Origin: a virus
DNA: 64,000 nucleotides
IMG/VR virus record: IMGVR_UViG_3300036831_000148
Coordinates: 1-64,000 of that record
Direction: 5' to 3' (one strand)
Positions 32,895 through 41,409 of this stretch are shown here, piece after piece. Under the pieces are notes generated by a model that was given only the letters and a program-made list of their open reading frames with translations, was not told where the DNA came from and made no database searches. Position 1 is the stretch's first letter. Each line of letters opens with the position of its first letter. Made by a program: the position numbers and the translations under genes.

Positions 32895-33473
32895 CTAGCC
32901 CGGGTCCGCCGGGAACATCTCCGAGCTGATGCTGAAGAACTGCATGTCGATCTTGTCGTGGTCAGCCGGCCCGACCAGCACCATCCGCTGCTCGCGCGGG
33001 TCCCACTTGACGTAGGCGAGGTCATCGCGCCCGTAGTGCTCAAAGCCGGTGAGCTGGCCGAAGAACACGCCGGTCATCTGCTGGCGCCGGGCAAGCCGCC
33101 GGATCGCCAGGTCGAACATGGGCACGCCGGTCTGCTCGGACGTGACCTCGATCGCCTGCGCGTTGCGGGCCATCTCCTGCACCGGCTTGCTGTAGGAGTA
33201 GGAGCCGATCTCCTCGTTCTGCAGCGGCGACGCAATCACCTGCTGGTACGGGAACCGCAGGTAGAGCCAGTCCGCCATTGACATGACGCCCATCTTGGCG
33301 AGCAACTGGAGGTCTGCCTGCATCCCGGGGTAGTCGTCGGCCCCCAGTTCCGCCAGGATCGTGAACATCATGGTCGCCTGCAGCAGCGCGCTGTTCACGT
33401 AGCCGGTGTAGCTGCCCACCGGGCGCCCGGTGAACTCGGCGAGCTCAGCCGGGGTGGGGACGGGCCAGGTCAC
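32895..33473 (-). CDS. Head-tail connector-type protein, 192 residues
   Basis: Begins MTWPVPTPAELAEFTGRPVG, then a helical middle (NSALLQATMMFTILAELGAD, MGVMSMADWLYLRFPYQQVI) and a C-terminal part with KIDMQFFSISSEMFPADPG. The helical start resembles gp6-like connector proteins (PTPxELxxFTGR). Its place upstream of the closure and terminator genes fits an adaptor that docks under the portal. Confidence 0.65.
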   Translation of the reverse strand: MTWPVPTPAELAEFTGRPVGSYTGYVNSALLQATMMFTILAELGADDYPGMQADLQLLAKMGVMSMADWLYLRFPYQQVIASPLQNEEIGSYSYSKPVQEMARNAQAIEVTSEQTGVPMFDLAIRRLARRQQMTGVFFGQLTGFEHYGRDDLAYVKWDPREQRMVLVGPADHDKIDMQFFSISSEMFPADPG

Positions 33474-33670
33474 GGCTCCTCCAGCCCGAGCAGCCGCCTG
33501 ACCTCCGTGACGAACCGCTGCGCCGCCTCGGTAAGCCGGCCCTCGGCCCAGGTAACGTCCAGGTCGCCGTCCTGCCGCGTGATGCGCAGCAGGTGCGTCC
33601 CGTCGTCGTCCATGATGACGACCGACGGCAGCGGGGGCGGCTCGAAGTCAGCCCAGGTGTACGCGGTCAC
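33470..33670 (-). CDS. Small protein, 66 residues
   Basis: GTGA overlaps at both ends (start GTG 33670, stop 33470-33472). It reads MTAYTWADFEPPPLPSVVIM, DDDGTHLLRITRQDGDLDVT and EAAQRFVTEVRRLLGLEEP: two strands followed by a helix. Unknown accessory factor within the neck gene cluster. Confidence 0.6.
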   Translation of the reverse strand: MTAYTWADFEPPPLPSVVIMDDDGTHLLRITRQDGDLDVTWAEGRLTEAAQRFVTEVRRLLGLEEP

Positions 33671-34395
33671 CGCTGCCCCGCGAACGCCAACTGGGCGAGC
33701 TCGTGGCCCGCGTCCAGCACCAGGGCCTGCCCGCTGCCCTGCGCGGACAAGTGCATGGCGTGCACCCGGCTGCCGGTGCTGGCCCACAGCACCTGCACCC
33801 GGCCGTCGCCGGACCCGCGCGGCGCCACCGGGACCACGGCGGCCTGGTGGCCCTCGGAATCAGTGACGAACAGGTTGAAGTCGGCGTGCTTGAACGTCTC
33901 TATGTCCGTGATCGGGGCCGGGTAATGGTGCACCCCGCCGCCGTGCGGCAGGACCCCGGTGTGCGCCGCCGCGGGCAGCGGCACGCTGGCGTTGCAGATG
34001 CTGTCGGTCCACCGCGCCACCCCGGCCGCGTCGGTGACCGGCGCGTCCAGCAGGTCCCGGATGCCCAGTTCCTCAGCCGACCCGGGGAACGCCGCGTACA
34101 GCCGGCGCGCGTTGGCGCGGAGCAGGTCCACCCGCGCCGGGTCGGCGCAGAACTGCGCGCTCCACTCGATGCCCGCCAGGTTGCGGACCAGGAACCAGCC
34201 GTCCGCGTCCTTCACCCACAGCCCGCCGCCGTGGTGGTCCTGGACCGGCTCCGGGCCGTAGAAGGTCCCCCCGGCGGCCAGGTGGTGCATCTCCGCCCGC
34301 GCGGCCCGGTACTCGCCGGAGTCGCGCCGCGGCGGGTGGTCGGGGATCTCCACGTCCCAGCCGTGGTCCTCGTGCTCGACGTGCTCGCCGCTCAT
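33667..34395 (-). CDS. Hypothetical 242-residue protein of a phage-associated family
   Basis: Opens MSGEHVEHEDHGWDVEIPDH and PPRRDSGEYRAARAEMHHLA, a pattern I associate with DUF6424-type proteins of actinobacteria and their phages, although I cannot confirm this. The body has GLWVKDADGWFLVRNLAGIE, ELGIRDLLDAPVTDAAGVAR and a C-terminal sheet. CGATTG lies seven bases before ATG 34395. Function unknown; position suggests a structural or assembly role. Confidence 0.6.
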   Translation of the reverse strand: MSGEHVEHEDHGWDVEIPDHPPRRDSGEYRAARAEMHHLAAGGTFYGPEPVQDHHGGGLWVKDADGWFLVRNLAGIEWSAQFCADPARVDLLRANARRLYAAFPGSAEELGIRDLLDAPVTDAAGVARWTDSICNASVPLPAAAHTGVLPHGGGVHHYPAPITDIETFKHADFNLFVTDSEGHQAAVVPVAPRGSGDGRVQVLWASTGSRVHAMHLSAQGSGQALVLDAGHELAQLAFAGQR

Positions 34396-34402
34396 GGCGG
34401 GG

Positions 34403-34408
34403 CAATCG
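34403..34408 (-). promoter_or_regulatory. CGATTG start-associated element
   Basis: CGATTG, seven bases (CCCCGCC) before ATG 34395. Confidence 0.45.
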
Positions 34409-34548
34409 GCGGGGGAGCCTTAACTCAGCCGGACCCGGCAGCAGGCCCCCGTGGTTACCAGAGCGCGGCCCCGGCCCGCAGTGACGGCCGGGCCCAGGCG
34501 TTTGTCAGGCCCGGAGCCGGAAGCTGGTCCGGGCTCCCCCGCTTCCAG

Positions 34549-35799
34549 TCAGGGTACCCCGGCCGCCATCAGCAGGCCGGACCCTGGCAGGGCAAGCTGA
34601 ACCTCCAGGTCCACCCAGTCGTTTTCGGGAGCATCCCAGTTGCCGGGGAACGCCCATGCCGTGTTCGGGCCCTCGAAAGCGCCCTGCAGCGGCGTGCCGC
34701 CCACGGTAGACGGCGCTGACAGCGGGCCGTTGCCCAGCCCGTTCGCCCCGAGGGCCAGCGCGCTGCCGCTGATCCCGCCCGAGCCCCAGAACGGGATGCT
34801 GTAGCTGCGCCAGAGGCTTCCCCCGGCGGTCCACACGGCCGGAATCAGGTTGCGGCCGGCGGGGAGCGTCACGCCGCTCGCCGAGTAGTCGGCGTACACC
34901 CACCCGCTGCCCGCGGACGCCGTGCCGCCGCCCTCGGCCTTCCAGGCCGGCGATGTCTTGTCCGTCCCGGCCACCACCGCCTGCGTGGTCGTGTCCCAGA
35001 CGGCGCAGCGGCTCGGCAGGACCTGCGCGCCCTGGCCGGACAGGAACCACAGCCGCACCGGGCTGCACGGCGCCGACAGCGAGACCGTGTTGCCCACCGC
35101 GTAGCCGTCGTCGTCCTGCACCGCGTTGAAGTCCAGCGAGTTCCCCAGCCCCCAGCCCTCAAGGCTCGGGAACAGGCGGTAGGTCGCCCCGGCCGGCGCC
35201 TGGTCGGTGACCTGCACGTCCAGCCACGACAGGAACGCGCCGTCGTCGCTGGCGGGGAACGCCACGGTCGGGTCGGAGCCGGCGATGGAGAAGCAGCTCT
35301 GCACGCTGCCGAACGGGTCCGGGCGGCTGCCGCTGGTGTGGCTGAACGCGGTGAGCAGCCCGTTGACGATGCCCGCCGAGTAGGGGTCGCCGCTGCCCCA
35401 CTGGGCGTTGGAGAGGGGGAACCCGGCACCGGTTGACGTCATGCCGGTCGCGGCGATGTACGACCAGCCGCGGGTGAGCGGGATGGGCGACGGCAGCGGG
35501 ACGAAGTTCATGCCGGCCGCCAGCGTCCCCGAGGTGACCACCGATGAGGGGATCACGCTGGCCGAGTGGCCTGCCCCGTCGATGTTCTCCGACCAGATGC
35601 AGAACTTCTGCGCGGCCGTGGCCTGCCCGCTCGCCACCCACCACCAGTAGCCCTGCAGCCAGGCGGTGCCGGTGACCTTGTACGCGGTCCCGGCGACGTA
35701 GCCGCCGGTGAAGGACGTCGGCGTCGCCGGCGGCTGGGTGCCTGACGAGCCGACCCCGGGCCGGCCGGCGACGCCGTCAAGCAGGCGGTAGGTGGTCAC
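34549..35799 (-). CDS. Structural protein with two tandem beta domains (DUF4082-like)
   Basis: The 416-residue protein has two similar halves. Both open with a TYRL-type strand (residues 3 and 207), have a GTxYKVT/GNTVSLS strand, a central xxWxxSGQ-like loop and the ending LPSPIPLTRGWSYIAATG or LPAGRNLIPAVWTAGG. This is the DUF4082-type jelly roll, usually ligand- or sugar-facing in fibres. It starts at GTG 35799 directly after the upstream stop. It probably decorates the virion, although it is coded beside head genes. Confidence 0.7.
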   Translation of the reverse strand: MTTYRLLDGVAGRPGVGSSGTQPPATPTSFTGGYVAGTAYKVTGTAWLQGYWWWVASGQATAAQKFCIWSENIDGAGHSASVIPSSVVTSGTLAAGMNFVPLPSPIPLTRGWSYIAATGMTSTGAGFPLSNAQWGSGDPYSAGIVNGLLTAFSHTSGSRPDPFGSVQSCFSIAGSDPTVAFPASDDGAFLSWLDVQVTDQAPAGATYRLFPSLEGWGLGNSLDFNAVQDDDGYAVGNTVSLSAPCSPVRLWFLSGQGAQVLPSRCAVWDTTTQAVVAGTDKTSPAWKAEGGGTASAGSGWVYADYSASGVTLPAGRNLIPAVWTAGGSLWRSYSIPFWGSGGISGSALALGANGLGNGPLSAPSTVGGTPLQGAFEGPNTAWAFPGNWDAPENDWVDLEVQLALPGSGLLMAAGVP

Positions 35800-36786
35800 C
35801 TAGAAGCCCGTCGCCGAGCCGAGGTACATCCACTGGCTCTTGGCGCTGTCGTAGTCGAACGCCGCCAGGTCGCAGGCGCTCGCCGCCGAGGACAGCACGG
35901 GGGCCGAGCCGCCGCCGAAGTTGTAGCCGCCGGCGCCGGAGGCCCAGGTGAGCGTGAACGGGCCGCCGCTGGACGGCTGGCGCACCCGGAAGGTGAGCCG
36001 CTGCGCGTTCACCGGGTTGGACGGCGCGCCCATCGCCCGGTTGCCGCCGAGCGTGACATCAGCCTCGTTGCCGAGCGCGGCGTTGACCAGGATGGTCGCC
36101 GCGTCGGTGAGGCCGAACACCCGCGGGGACAGCTCCGCGCCGAGCGTCCCGCCGCCAGACGCCAGCAGGTCCGCCAGCAGGGCGGCGAGCGAGGAGGCCG
36201 AGGTCCCGGTGCCGCCGTCCAGCGTGCTGACCGGGCTGCCGGACGTCGGCTGCAGGCTGGCAGCATAGGCCTCCGCCGCCGTCTGCGCGCTGGCTGCCGC
36301 GCCCGACTGGTCAGCGCCCACCTGGGCGTAGGTGTAGTCGCCGGACTGCGCCGTCACCGCGCCGCTGCGCCCGAACACGCTGGCCACCGCGCCGCCTCCG
36401 GCCGCCGCCGCAGTGTTGGCCAGGGCGTACAGGTCCACCGTGCCGTCGTACGGGGACGCGCCGTACACCGACCAGGGCAGGAAGAACTCCCACTCGTCAG
36501 CGTCGGCGCCGGCCAGGCTGACCGACACCTCCCAGCACCAGAACCCGGTGCGGGACTCCAGCACCAGGCCGGCGTTGTCGGTGGCCAGCAGCCGTAGCGC
36601 CGCGCCCGCCGAGGTCACAAGCTGCCCGCCGGAGATCGCCGCCGTGACCGGCACGCCCGGGGTGACCAGCGGGACCCCGGAAGAGTACACCGGCTGGCTG
36701 GGGGTGAAGGTGGCCGTGCCCGTCAGCGGGGCGCCGGTGCCGTCGGCGAACGTCCCGGTTACCGTGACGTAGTTCAGCGTGGTCAC
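35800..36786 (-). CDS. Structural/fibre-type protein, 328 residues
   Basis: N-terminal domain (residues 3-115) begins LNYVTVTGTFADGTGAPLTG and has a beta-sandwich pattern. At about 132 comes VFGRSGAVTAQSGDYTYAQV, a phage fibre motif (VFGRxGAVxAxxGDYxxxxV), then a helical linker and a C-terminal sheet ending LAAFDYDSAKSQWMYLGSAT. Likely a fibre or capsid appendage. CGATTA lies seven bases before GTG 36786. Confidence 0.7.
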   Translation of the reverse strand: MTTLNYVTVTGTFADGTGAPLTGTATFTPSQPVYSSGVPLVTPGVPVTAAISGGQLVTSAGAALRLLATDNAGLVLESRTGFWCWEVSVSLAGADADEWEFFLPWSVYGASPYDGTVDLYALANTAAAAGGGAVASVFGRSGAVTAQSGDYTYAQVGADQSGAAASAQTAAEAYAASLQPTSGSPVSTLDGGTGTSASSLAALLADLLASGGGTLGAELSPRVFGLTDAATILVNAALGNEADVTLGGNRAMGAPSNPVNAQRLTFRVRQPSSGGPFTLTWASGAGGYNFGGGSAPVLSSAASACDLAAFDYDSAKSQWMYLGSATGF

Positions 36787-36793
36787 GACAGGT

Positions 36794-36799
36794 TAATCG
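36794..36799 (-). promoter_or_regulatory. CGATTA start-associated element
   Basis: CGATTA, seven bases (ACCTGTC) before GTG 36786. Confidence 0.55.
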
Positions 36800-36807
36800 C
36801 CCCGGGG

Positions 36808-37503
36808 TCAGCCGAACGCGGGGGCGGGGACTGCCCGGCCGCGGCGCGCCTCGGCCTGGTCGGCCGCGCGCAGCTCCGCCTCCGTCGGCCCGGAGAACCG
36901 GGTCTTGGCCCCGTCCGGGCCGGTGACGGTGATCTGCTCGAACGACCCGAGGGCGTCGGCGTAGGACCGCCGGCCGGGCCACGGCCCGAAGTCGAACTTC
37001 TGCTCTCCCCAGCGGTCCACTTGCTGGTACCGGTCCAGGGTGATCCAGCCGAGCGCCTCGGCCCAGCGCGGGTGATCCGGGCCGATCGCCAGCTCCTGGC
37101 CGCGGTACCAGACCTGGCCGAACGCGGTCAGCCCGTCAGCCACGAAGTGGATCAGCACCGCCTCGCCCTCAGCCGGGACGAACTGCTGGGGGGCGCGCTC
37201 GAACCGCGCGGCGGCCGCCACCGCCTCGGCGTGCGCCCGCTCGCGCTCTGCCTTCTCCGCCGGGGAGAGCTCCGTCGCCGGGCGCGGGCGCATCGGCTCG
37301 CCGGCCACCGGGAGCTGCGCGCCCATCGGCACGCCGCACGCGGCGCAGAACCGGGAGTCCCGGTGGTTCTCGTGCCCGAGGGCACAGCGGGTGAGCTCGC
37401 CAGCCGGGGCGGTAATCTCACCCGGGCCGGCGGCACTGGGCCGCAGCCTCTCGGAAGCCGCCACCACGTCAACGACGGCCTGCGGGCCGCTGAGTCCTGC
37501 CAT
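36808..37503 (-). CDS. Zinc-ribbon protein, 231 residues
   Basis: I use ATG 37503 because an intrinsic terminator lies just upstream (37529-37553) and CGATTC sits seven bases before the ATG. The protein has a helical N-terminus, a zinc ribbon RCALGHENHRDSRFCAACGV, a linker helix (SPAEKAERERAHAEAVAAAA) and a C-terminal domain (VLIHFVADGLTAFGQVWYRG, FEQITVTGPDGAKTRFSGPT). It follows the major capsid gene and may be a head-associated or regulatory zinc protein. Confidence 0.65.
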   Translation of the reverse strand: MAGLSGPQAVVDVVAASERLRPSAAGPGEITAPAGELTRCALGHENHRDSRFCAACGVPMGAQLPVAGEPMRPRPATELSPAEKAERERAHAEAVAAAARFERAPQQFVPAEGEAVLIHFVADGLTAFGQVWYRGQELAIGPDHPRWAEALGWITLDRYQQVDRWGEQKFDFGPWPGRRSYADALGSFEQITVTGPDGAKTRFSGPTEAELRAADQAEARRGRAVPAPAFG

Positions 37504-37510
37504 GCGGGGG

Positions 37511-37516
37511 GAATCG
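37511..37516 (-). promoter_or_regulatory. CGATTC start-associated element
   Basis: CGATTC, seven bases (CCCCCGC) before ATG 37503. Confidence 0.45.
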
Positions 37517-37525
37517 GCGGACGCA

Positions 37526-37553
37526 AAAGGGACCGCGCCCGAAGCACGGTCCC
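37526..37553 (-). terminator. Intrinsic terminator
   Basis: On the minus strand GGGACCG (37553-37547) pairs with CGGTCCC (37535-37529), followed by TTTTGCG. Confidence 0.75.
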
Positions 37554-37774
37554 CCTGCGGCACAAACACGGCAGATCCTGGCGGGATCCGGTACTCACGT
37601 TACCCGGAAATCGGGAGGGACGGCTAGCGGCTCTGCCCGAAGATCCTCGTCGCGGCCTGAGACCGCGTATCCCGTTCCGGGCCAGCTTTGGCCTCCGCCC
37701 CTCCCTCATTCCCGGTGCCGGGTCCGGGTGGGTGGTCCCGTGCCGCGGCACACCTGTTACTACGCCCGGGCGCG

Positions 37775-37809
37775 GAGAAGCCCCCGGGCTACCGTTCCGG
37801 GGGCTTCTC
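37775..37809 (-). terminator. Strong hairpin after the major capsid gene
   Basis: A 13-bp perfect stem (37775-37787 with 37797-37809), 9-base loop, 27 bases after the capsid stop. No U-run, but the stem is the strongest in the region. Confidence 0.6.
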
Positions 37810-37835
37810 CAGGCTCAGCGAGAGCTACCTGCAGG

Positions 37836-39038
37836 CTAGTCGATGTTGCCGCTTCCCGCAGCGTTGCCGACCGATCCGGCCCAGTAGCCGGCCGGGACGG
37901 AGCTGCCGTTGGAGACGATGTTGGTGGCGACCAGCATCTGCTCCGGGCGGGTGATGATCGGGAGAAGGTGCCACTCAAGCAGGTACTGACGGGCGCTCGG
38001 GTCCTTCTCCTTCCACGTCTTCGCGTACTTCCCGGTGAAGCCGGACGGCGCCTCGTCGTCGGCGGTAGGGCCGATCAGGACTTCCACCGGCCGCTGGTCG
38101 GTGTAGTTCCCGAGGTAAAGCTGCCCGTCCGGCACGAAGAAGGTCAGGTACCCGAGGTCAGATTCGAACACCTGCTCCACGGTCGTCCAGGTGAGGCCCA
38201 TGAAGCCGGTCATGATGCCGGTCGAGTAGAACTCGTCCTTCATCCGGTCGGACAGCATGGTCGCCGGGATGGACACGGTGGACGCCTGGGTGGCCGACAC
38301 CCACGCCTCCATCAGCGCCATCATCGTCACCGAGGTAGCGAAGACCTCCTTCGCCGGCACCCGGCCGTGCACCTGCAGCAGCCGCTTCCAGGACCGCACG
38401 TCCTCCAGGATGGAGACCGGGGTCGCGTAGGTGATGGTGCCGCCGGTGGCGTTCAGCCGGGTGTTGGCCTGGCCGAGGGTGGCCGCGTTGCCCGGGGTGC
38501 CGGAGCCGGCCCCGCCGGTGGTGTAGTAGGCGAGGGCGGTGTTGGTCACCCACGCGGTCGCCGGCGTCACGAAGTGGCTGGCCGGGAACTTGTAGTCCAC
38601 CACGGCCTGGACGTCGGAGTAGTTGTAGGTGATGCCGCCGCCCAGCGCCTGCCAGATCGACCACTCCGCGAAATTATCGAACCTCTGGTTGAGGTCGTTG
38701 ATCTCGCGCAGCACCGCCTGCTCGGCGTTGATCCGGGCGATCTCGCCCGGGGTGCGCAGCCAGTGCAGGGTGGTCGGCTCGAAGACCTTCTTCTCGCGCA
38801 GGTAGATGAAGGCCGCGGACTCCTGGCTCCGGCCGAGGCGCGAGATGATGTGCGCCTCGGAGTTGGGCACGTTCGGCTTGGCGACCGCGCGAGAGCCCTT
38901 CACCACGTCCCAGGTGGCGCTCGGGAACGGCCACGGGGTCTGGTCTAGCCGGTTGAGCATCAGGAGGGTCTCGGGGGTGACGAACTTCTCTACCACCCCG
39001 CGCAGGACCACGGGCTCAAGGAGGCTGATGTCTGGCAC
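37836..39038 (-). CDS. Major capsid protein (capsid E-like)
   Basis: The 400-residue protein from GTG 39038 begins MPDISLLEPVVLRGVVEKFV and has AEQAVLREINDLNQRFDNFA, EWSIWQALGG in the position where capsid-E proteins have the helix-rich spine, then the beta segment YKFPASHFVTPATAWVTNTA and the long C-terminal domain ending EWHLLPIITRPEQMLVATNI. It follows protease/scaffold and decoration genes in the usual order. The HK97 fold is inferred from family resemblance. Confidence 0.85.
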   Translation of the reverse strand: MPDISLLEPVVLRGVVEKFVTPETLLMLNRLDQTPWPFPSATWDVVKGSRAVAKPNVPNSEAHIISRLGRSQESAAFIYLREKKVFEPTTLHWLRTPGEIARINAEQAVLREINDLNQRFDNFAEWSIWQALGGGITYNYSDVQAVVDYKFPASHFVTPATAWVTNTALAYYTTGGAGSGTPGNAATLGQANTRLNATGGTITYATPVSILEDVRSWKRLLQVHGRVPAKEVFATSVTMMALMEAWVSATQASTVSIPATMLSDRMKDEFYSTGIMTGFMGLTWTTVEQVFESDLGYLTFFVPDGQLYLGNYTDQRPVEVLIGPTADDEAPSGFTGKYAKTWKEKDPSARQYLLEWHLLPIITRPEQMLVATNIVSNGSSVPAGYWAGSVGNAAGSGNID

Positions 39039-39161
39039 GGGAATGCCTCTCGCATCCGGGTTCGCTCGGTTAGTCAGCGACACCCGAGCGGGTGCCCGGC
39101 CTGCGCCGCCCCCAGAGAGGGCCACATGGCTGGCCTGACCGCCGTGAGGCGGTTACCGTGC

Positions 39162-39476
39162 CTAATCGGCAAGCATGCGCAGCAGGCGCCTCCAGCGCGC
39201 CCGCAGCCGGTACAGCGGCCACACCACCCTGCGCTTCACCTGGCGGCGCAGCCGCTGGGCCGGCGTGTACTTCCCGTGCCCGATGTGAACGTGCGGCTCG
39301 GCGGTCCGGCCCGCGCTCCAGTCCGGGCCCCAGCGGCAGGTGTACGGCTGCAGGGAGTCCGCCCGGCGCTCGCGCAGCCAGATGCGGGCGATCACCAGCC
39401 ACGCGCGCCAGCGCGAGTGGTAGCGCCGCTTGCCGCAGTGTGCCGCCCGCCAGTCTCCGTACCGGTGGTGCCTCAC
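39162..39476 (-). CDS. Zinc-finger-type basic protein, 104 residues
   Basis: From GTG 39476 (an in-frame extension to 39542 would cover a terminator hairpin). It carries CGKRRYHSRWRAWLVIARIW and SLQPYTCRWGPDWSAGRTAE, then PHVHIGHGKY. This resembles the actinobacterial and phage pattern CxxGKxxYxxxxxAxxAxxR...YxCxxCxxWHxGH, a compact zinc fold. The C-terminal tail is Arg-rich (RLRRQVKRRVVWPLYRLRAR). Likely nucleic acid-binding. Confidence 0.6.
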   Translation of the reverse strand: MRHHRYGDWRAAHCGKRRYHSRWRAWLVIARIWLRERRADSLQPYTCRWGPDWSAGRTAEPHVHIGHGKYTPAQRLRRQVKRRVVWPLYRLRARWRRLLRMLAD

Positions 39477-39509
39477 ACCCAGAATGTACGGGGGAGGTAT
39501 CACAGGGCT

Positions 39510-39561
39510 GAGGCCCCCGGCAGGCGGAGCCGGGGGCCTCACTGGCGGCGCGGGCCGCCAG
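39510..39561 (-). terminator. Double hairpin after the decoration protein gene
   Basis: Two stems in series: CTGGCGGC/GCCGCCAG (39542-39561) and a 12-bp GAGGCCCCCGGC/GCCGGGGGCCTC (39510-39540). They directly follow the stop at 39568, consistent with termination or mRNA protection. Confidence 0.6.
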
Positions 39562-39567
39562 TTCGCA

Positions 39568-40251
39568 CTAGAAGATGAACGCGTTCACCCCGACGCCGGT
39601 CGGCACGACGCCCGCGTTCGACGGCGGGACGCCGTCCATCGGGCCGCCGGGGAAGGCGTCCGGCACGGCGGACACCCCGCCGCCGTACGGCACGTAGCGC
39701 GCGCCCAGCAGGCTGATGACCTGGCCGGCGCCGGAGCCGAGGCCCTGGCCGTTGATGATGTTGGTGGCGTCGGTGCCGGACACCACGTTGCCGTTGAGGA
39801 TCCCGCGCACCACCATGTTGCCCAGGCAGTCGGTGGCCACCTTGCCCGCCGGGGACGCCGGGAACACGATGGAGCCGCCGGCGAGGGTGATGGCGTCCGG
39901 GTTCACCCCGTTGGTGCCGGAGTTGTAGGCGCTCAGCGAGGCCGCCCCCGCCCCGCCGGTGTCGCGCGCGTCGCGCAGCACGCCCACCGGGATCTGCCGC
40001 CCGTCGGTGGCCCCCGCCTGGTAGGAGAAGTACCGCCCGGACGCCACGTGCCGGGCGATGACGCACCCAGTGGGCAGCAGGCCCTGGCCCGCCGCGAGGG
40101 TGACCCCCCGCTGGGTGAAGCCGGCGTAGCTGAGCAGCAGCTCCTGTACGGCTTCAGCGTGGAACTCGTCGCCGAACCCGGAGCCGTACTCGTGGGTCGG
40201 CTTGACGTACCCGGGGACGTAATCAAACTCGCTAGAGTCGCCGCTAGGCAT
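39568..40251 (-). CDS. Head decoration protein (lambda D-like)
   Basis: The 227-residue protein contains QRGVTLAAGQGLLPTGCVIA followed by SGRYFSYQAGATDGRQIPVG and VLRDARDT. This is the gpD-like fold signature (TxAxGQxLxxGTVLG...A.GVLxxD). An additional Gly/Asn-rich middle ends with a loop-rich C-terminus GVGVNAFIF. It should trimerise on the expanded capsid. It lies between the protease and capsid genes. Confidence 0.8.
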   Translation of the reverse strand: MPSGDSSEFDYVPGYVKPTHEYGSGFGDEFHAEAVQELLLSYAGFTQRGVTLAAGQGLLPTGCVIARHVASGRYFSYQAGATDGRQIPVGVLRDARDTGGAGAASLSAYNSGTNGVNPDAITLAGGSIVFPASPAGKVATDCLGNMVVRGILNGNVVSGTDATNIINGQGLGSGAGQVISLLGARYVPYGGGVSAVPDAFPGGPMDGVPPSNAGVVPTGVGVNAFIF

Positions 40252-40281
40252 CTGCCGTGCTCCTCGCTCTGCCTACCCCGG

Positions 40282-41403
40282 TTACTTCCGGGACCCGTCG
40301 GGGGTGAAGAACTCCGCGTGCTGCGCGGTGAGCCGCGCCACCTCGGCGTCGATGTCCTCTTCCTGGCGCTGCTCGCCATCGGGCCCGCCGACGCCCTTCT
40401 GCGCGGCCAGTTGGACGTAAGGGCGGTCGGCCGGGGCGACGATCGCGTCCAGGCCCGGCCGGTTGGTGAGCGCCATCTGGACGGCGACCTCGCGCGCCTT
40501 GGGCAGCAGCCGCCCGGTGCCGATGTAGCCGTCCACCTCGGTCTCGGCGGCGGCCAGCTTCAGCTCGTCCACCTCGCCGCGCAGGCTGGTGTTGGACTGC
40601 GCGAGCTCTACCACGGCGGCGGTCACGTCGGACAGCGACACCTGGCCGGGGTCGTCGCTGGCGGCGAGGCGGACCGCGCCCGCCTCCTGCAGCGCGGAGA
40701 CGATCGCGGCTGAAAGCGCGGCGCTGTCGGCCGCGGGCGGCACGGCGGCAGCCTGCAGGGCCGTGACGTCGATGCCGTGCTCGTCCTTCAGAGCGGCGAG
40801 CAGCTCGTCCTTGGTCATCTGCACGGTTTCCTCCGGCGCGGCGGTGAGTACGACCACTTCGCCGGGGTTATCGGCCGAGGCGGCGAGGACTTCCCTGTAG
40901 TCCTCCAGCCCGGTCACGTACGGCCGGTTGGTGACCGCGACGTGAAGCAGCGTCGGCCCTACCTTGGTGTTGGTCGCGCTGTCGGTGTAGTTGGTCGACA
41001 GGTACGCGCTGGCGCCCAGGTAGGTCTTGCCGAACTTCTCCGCGTCCGCGCGGGCGTCGATCAGCGCGTAGACCTTGCCGGCCCGCTCGCGGATGCCGAC
41101 CACCTCGCCCAGGTTCGCGCCGGGGCTCTCCACGTGCTCGTTCTTGTCGTTGGCGAGCGGGACCTGCACGATGTCGCAGTAGCCCTTGGTGAAGTTGTCC
41201 TGCATCGCGGCGACGAACGCGTCGTCGATGCGGATCTTCTCGCCGGTCTTCGGGTGCAGCAGCACGCCCTTGTTCAGGATGTGCTTCTCGTACAGCTTCC
41301 CCTGGACCCGGCGCGAGCGGGCGAGGGCCACCGGGATGTCGGCGACCGGCGCGAACGTGTCGCCGTCCGGGGCCGGCACGATGTAGCGCAGGTCATCGGC
41401 CAT
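40282..41403 (-). CDS. Prohead protease-scaffold (Mu-I-like)
   Basis: The 373-residue protein has an N-terminal protease-like domain: EKIRIDDAFVAAMQDNFTKG, VPLANDKNEHVESPGANLGE with the candidate His, and YLGASAYLSTNYTDSATNTK, then LLHVAVTNRPYVTGLEDYRE. The second half (about 200-373) is an acidic, helical scaffold (SLSDVTAAVVELAQSNTSLR, DAEVARLTAQHAEFFTPDGS). This fusion is typical of Mu-like I proteins and related actinophage proteins. CGATTA lies seven bases before ATG 41403. Confidence 0.8.
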   Translation of the reverse strand: MADDLRYIVPAPDGDTFAPVADIPVALARSRRVQGKLYEKHILNKGVLLHPKTGEKIRIDDAFVAAMQDNFTKGYCDIVQVPLANDKNEHVESPGANLGEVVGIRERAGKVYALIDARADAEKFGKTYLGASAYLSTNYTDSATNTKVGPTLLHVAVTNRPYVTGLEDYREVLAASADNPGEVVVLTAAPEETVQMTKDELLAALKDEHGIDVTALQAAAVPPAADSAALSAAIVSALQEAGAVRLAASDDPGQVSLSDVTAAVVELAQSNTSLRGEVDELKLAAAETEVDGYIGTGRLLPKAREVAVQMALTNRPGLDAIVAPADRPYVQLAAQKGVGGPDGEQRQEEDIDAEVARLTAQHAEFFTPDGSRK

Positions 41404-41409
41404 GCGCTC

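Larger units (their letters stand above)
37504..37835. other. 332-base non-coding stretch after the capsid gene
   Basis: It holds two terminators (37775-37809 and 37529-37553) and, at 37751-37764, a CGTAGTAACAGG motif followed by GTG. The short frame from that GTG lacks coding character. No gene seen. Confidence 0.6.

Noticed and set aside
37152-37751. 199-codon minus-strand frame starting at the CGTAGTAAC motif
   Set aside because: It crosses an intrinsic terminator, overlaps the zinc-ribbon gene and is Arg/Pro/Ser-rich like a shadow.
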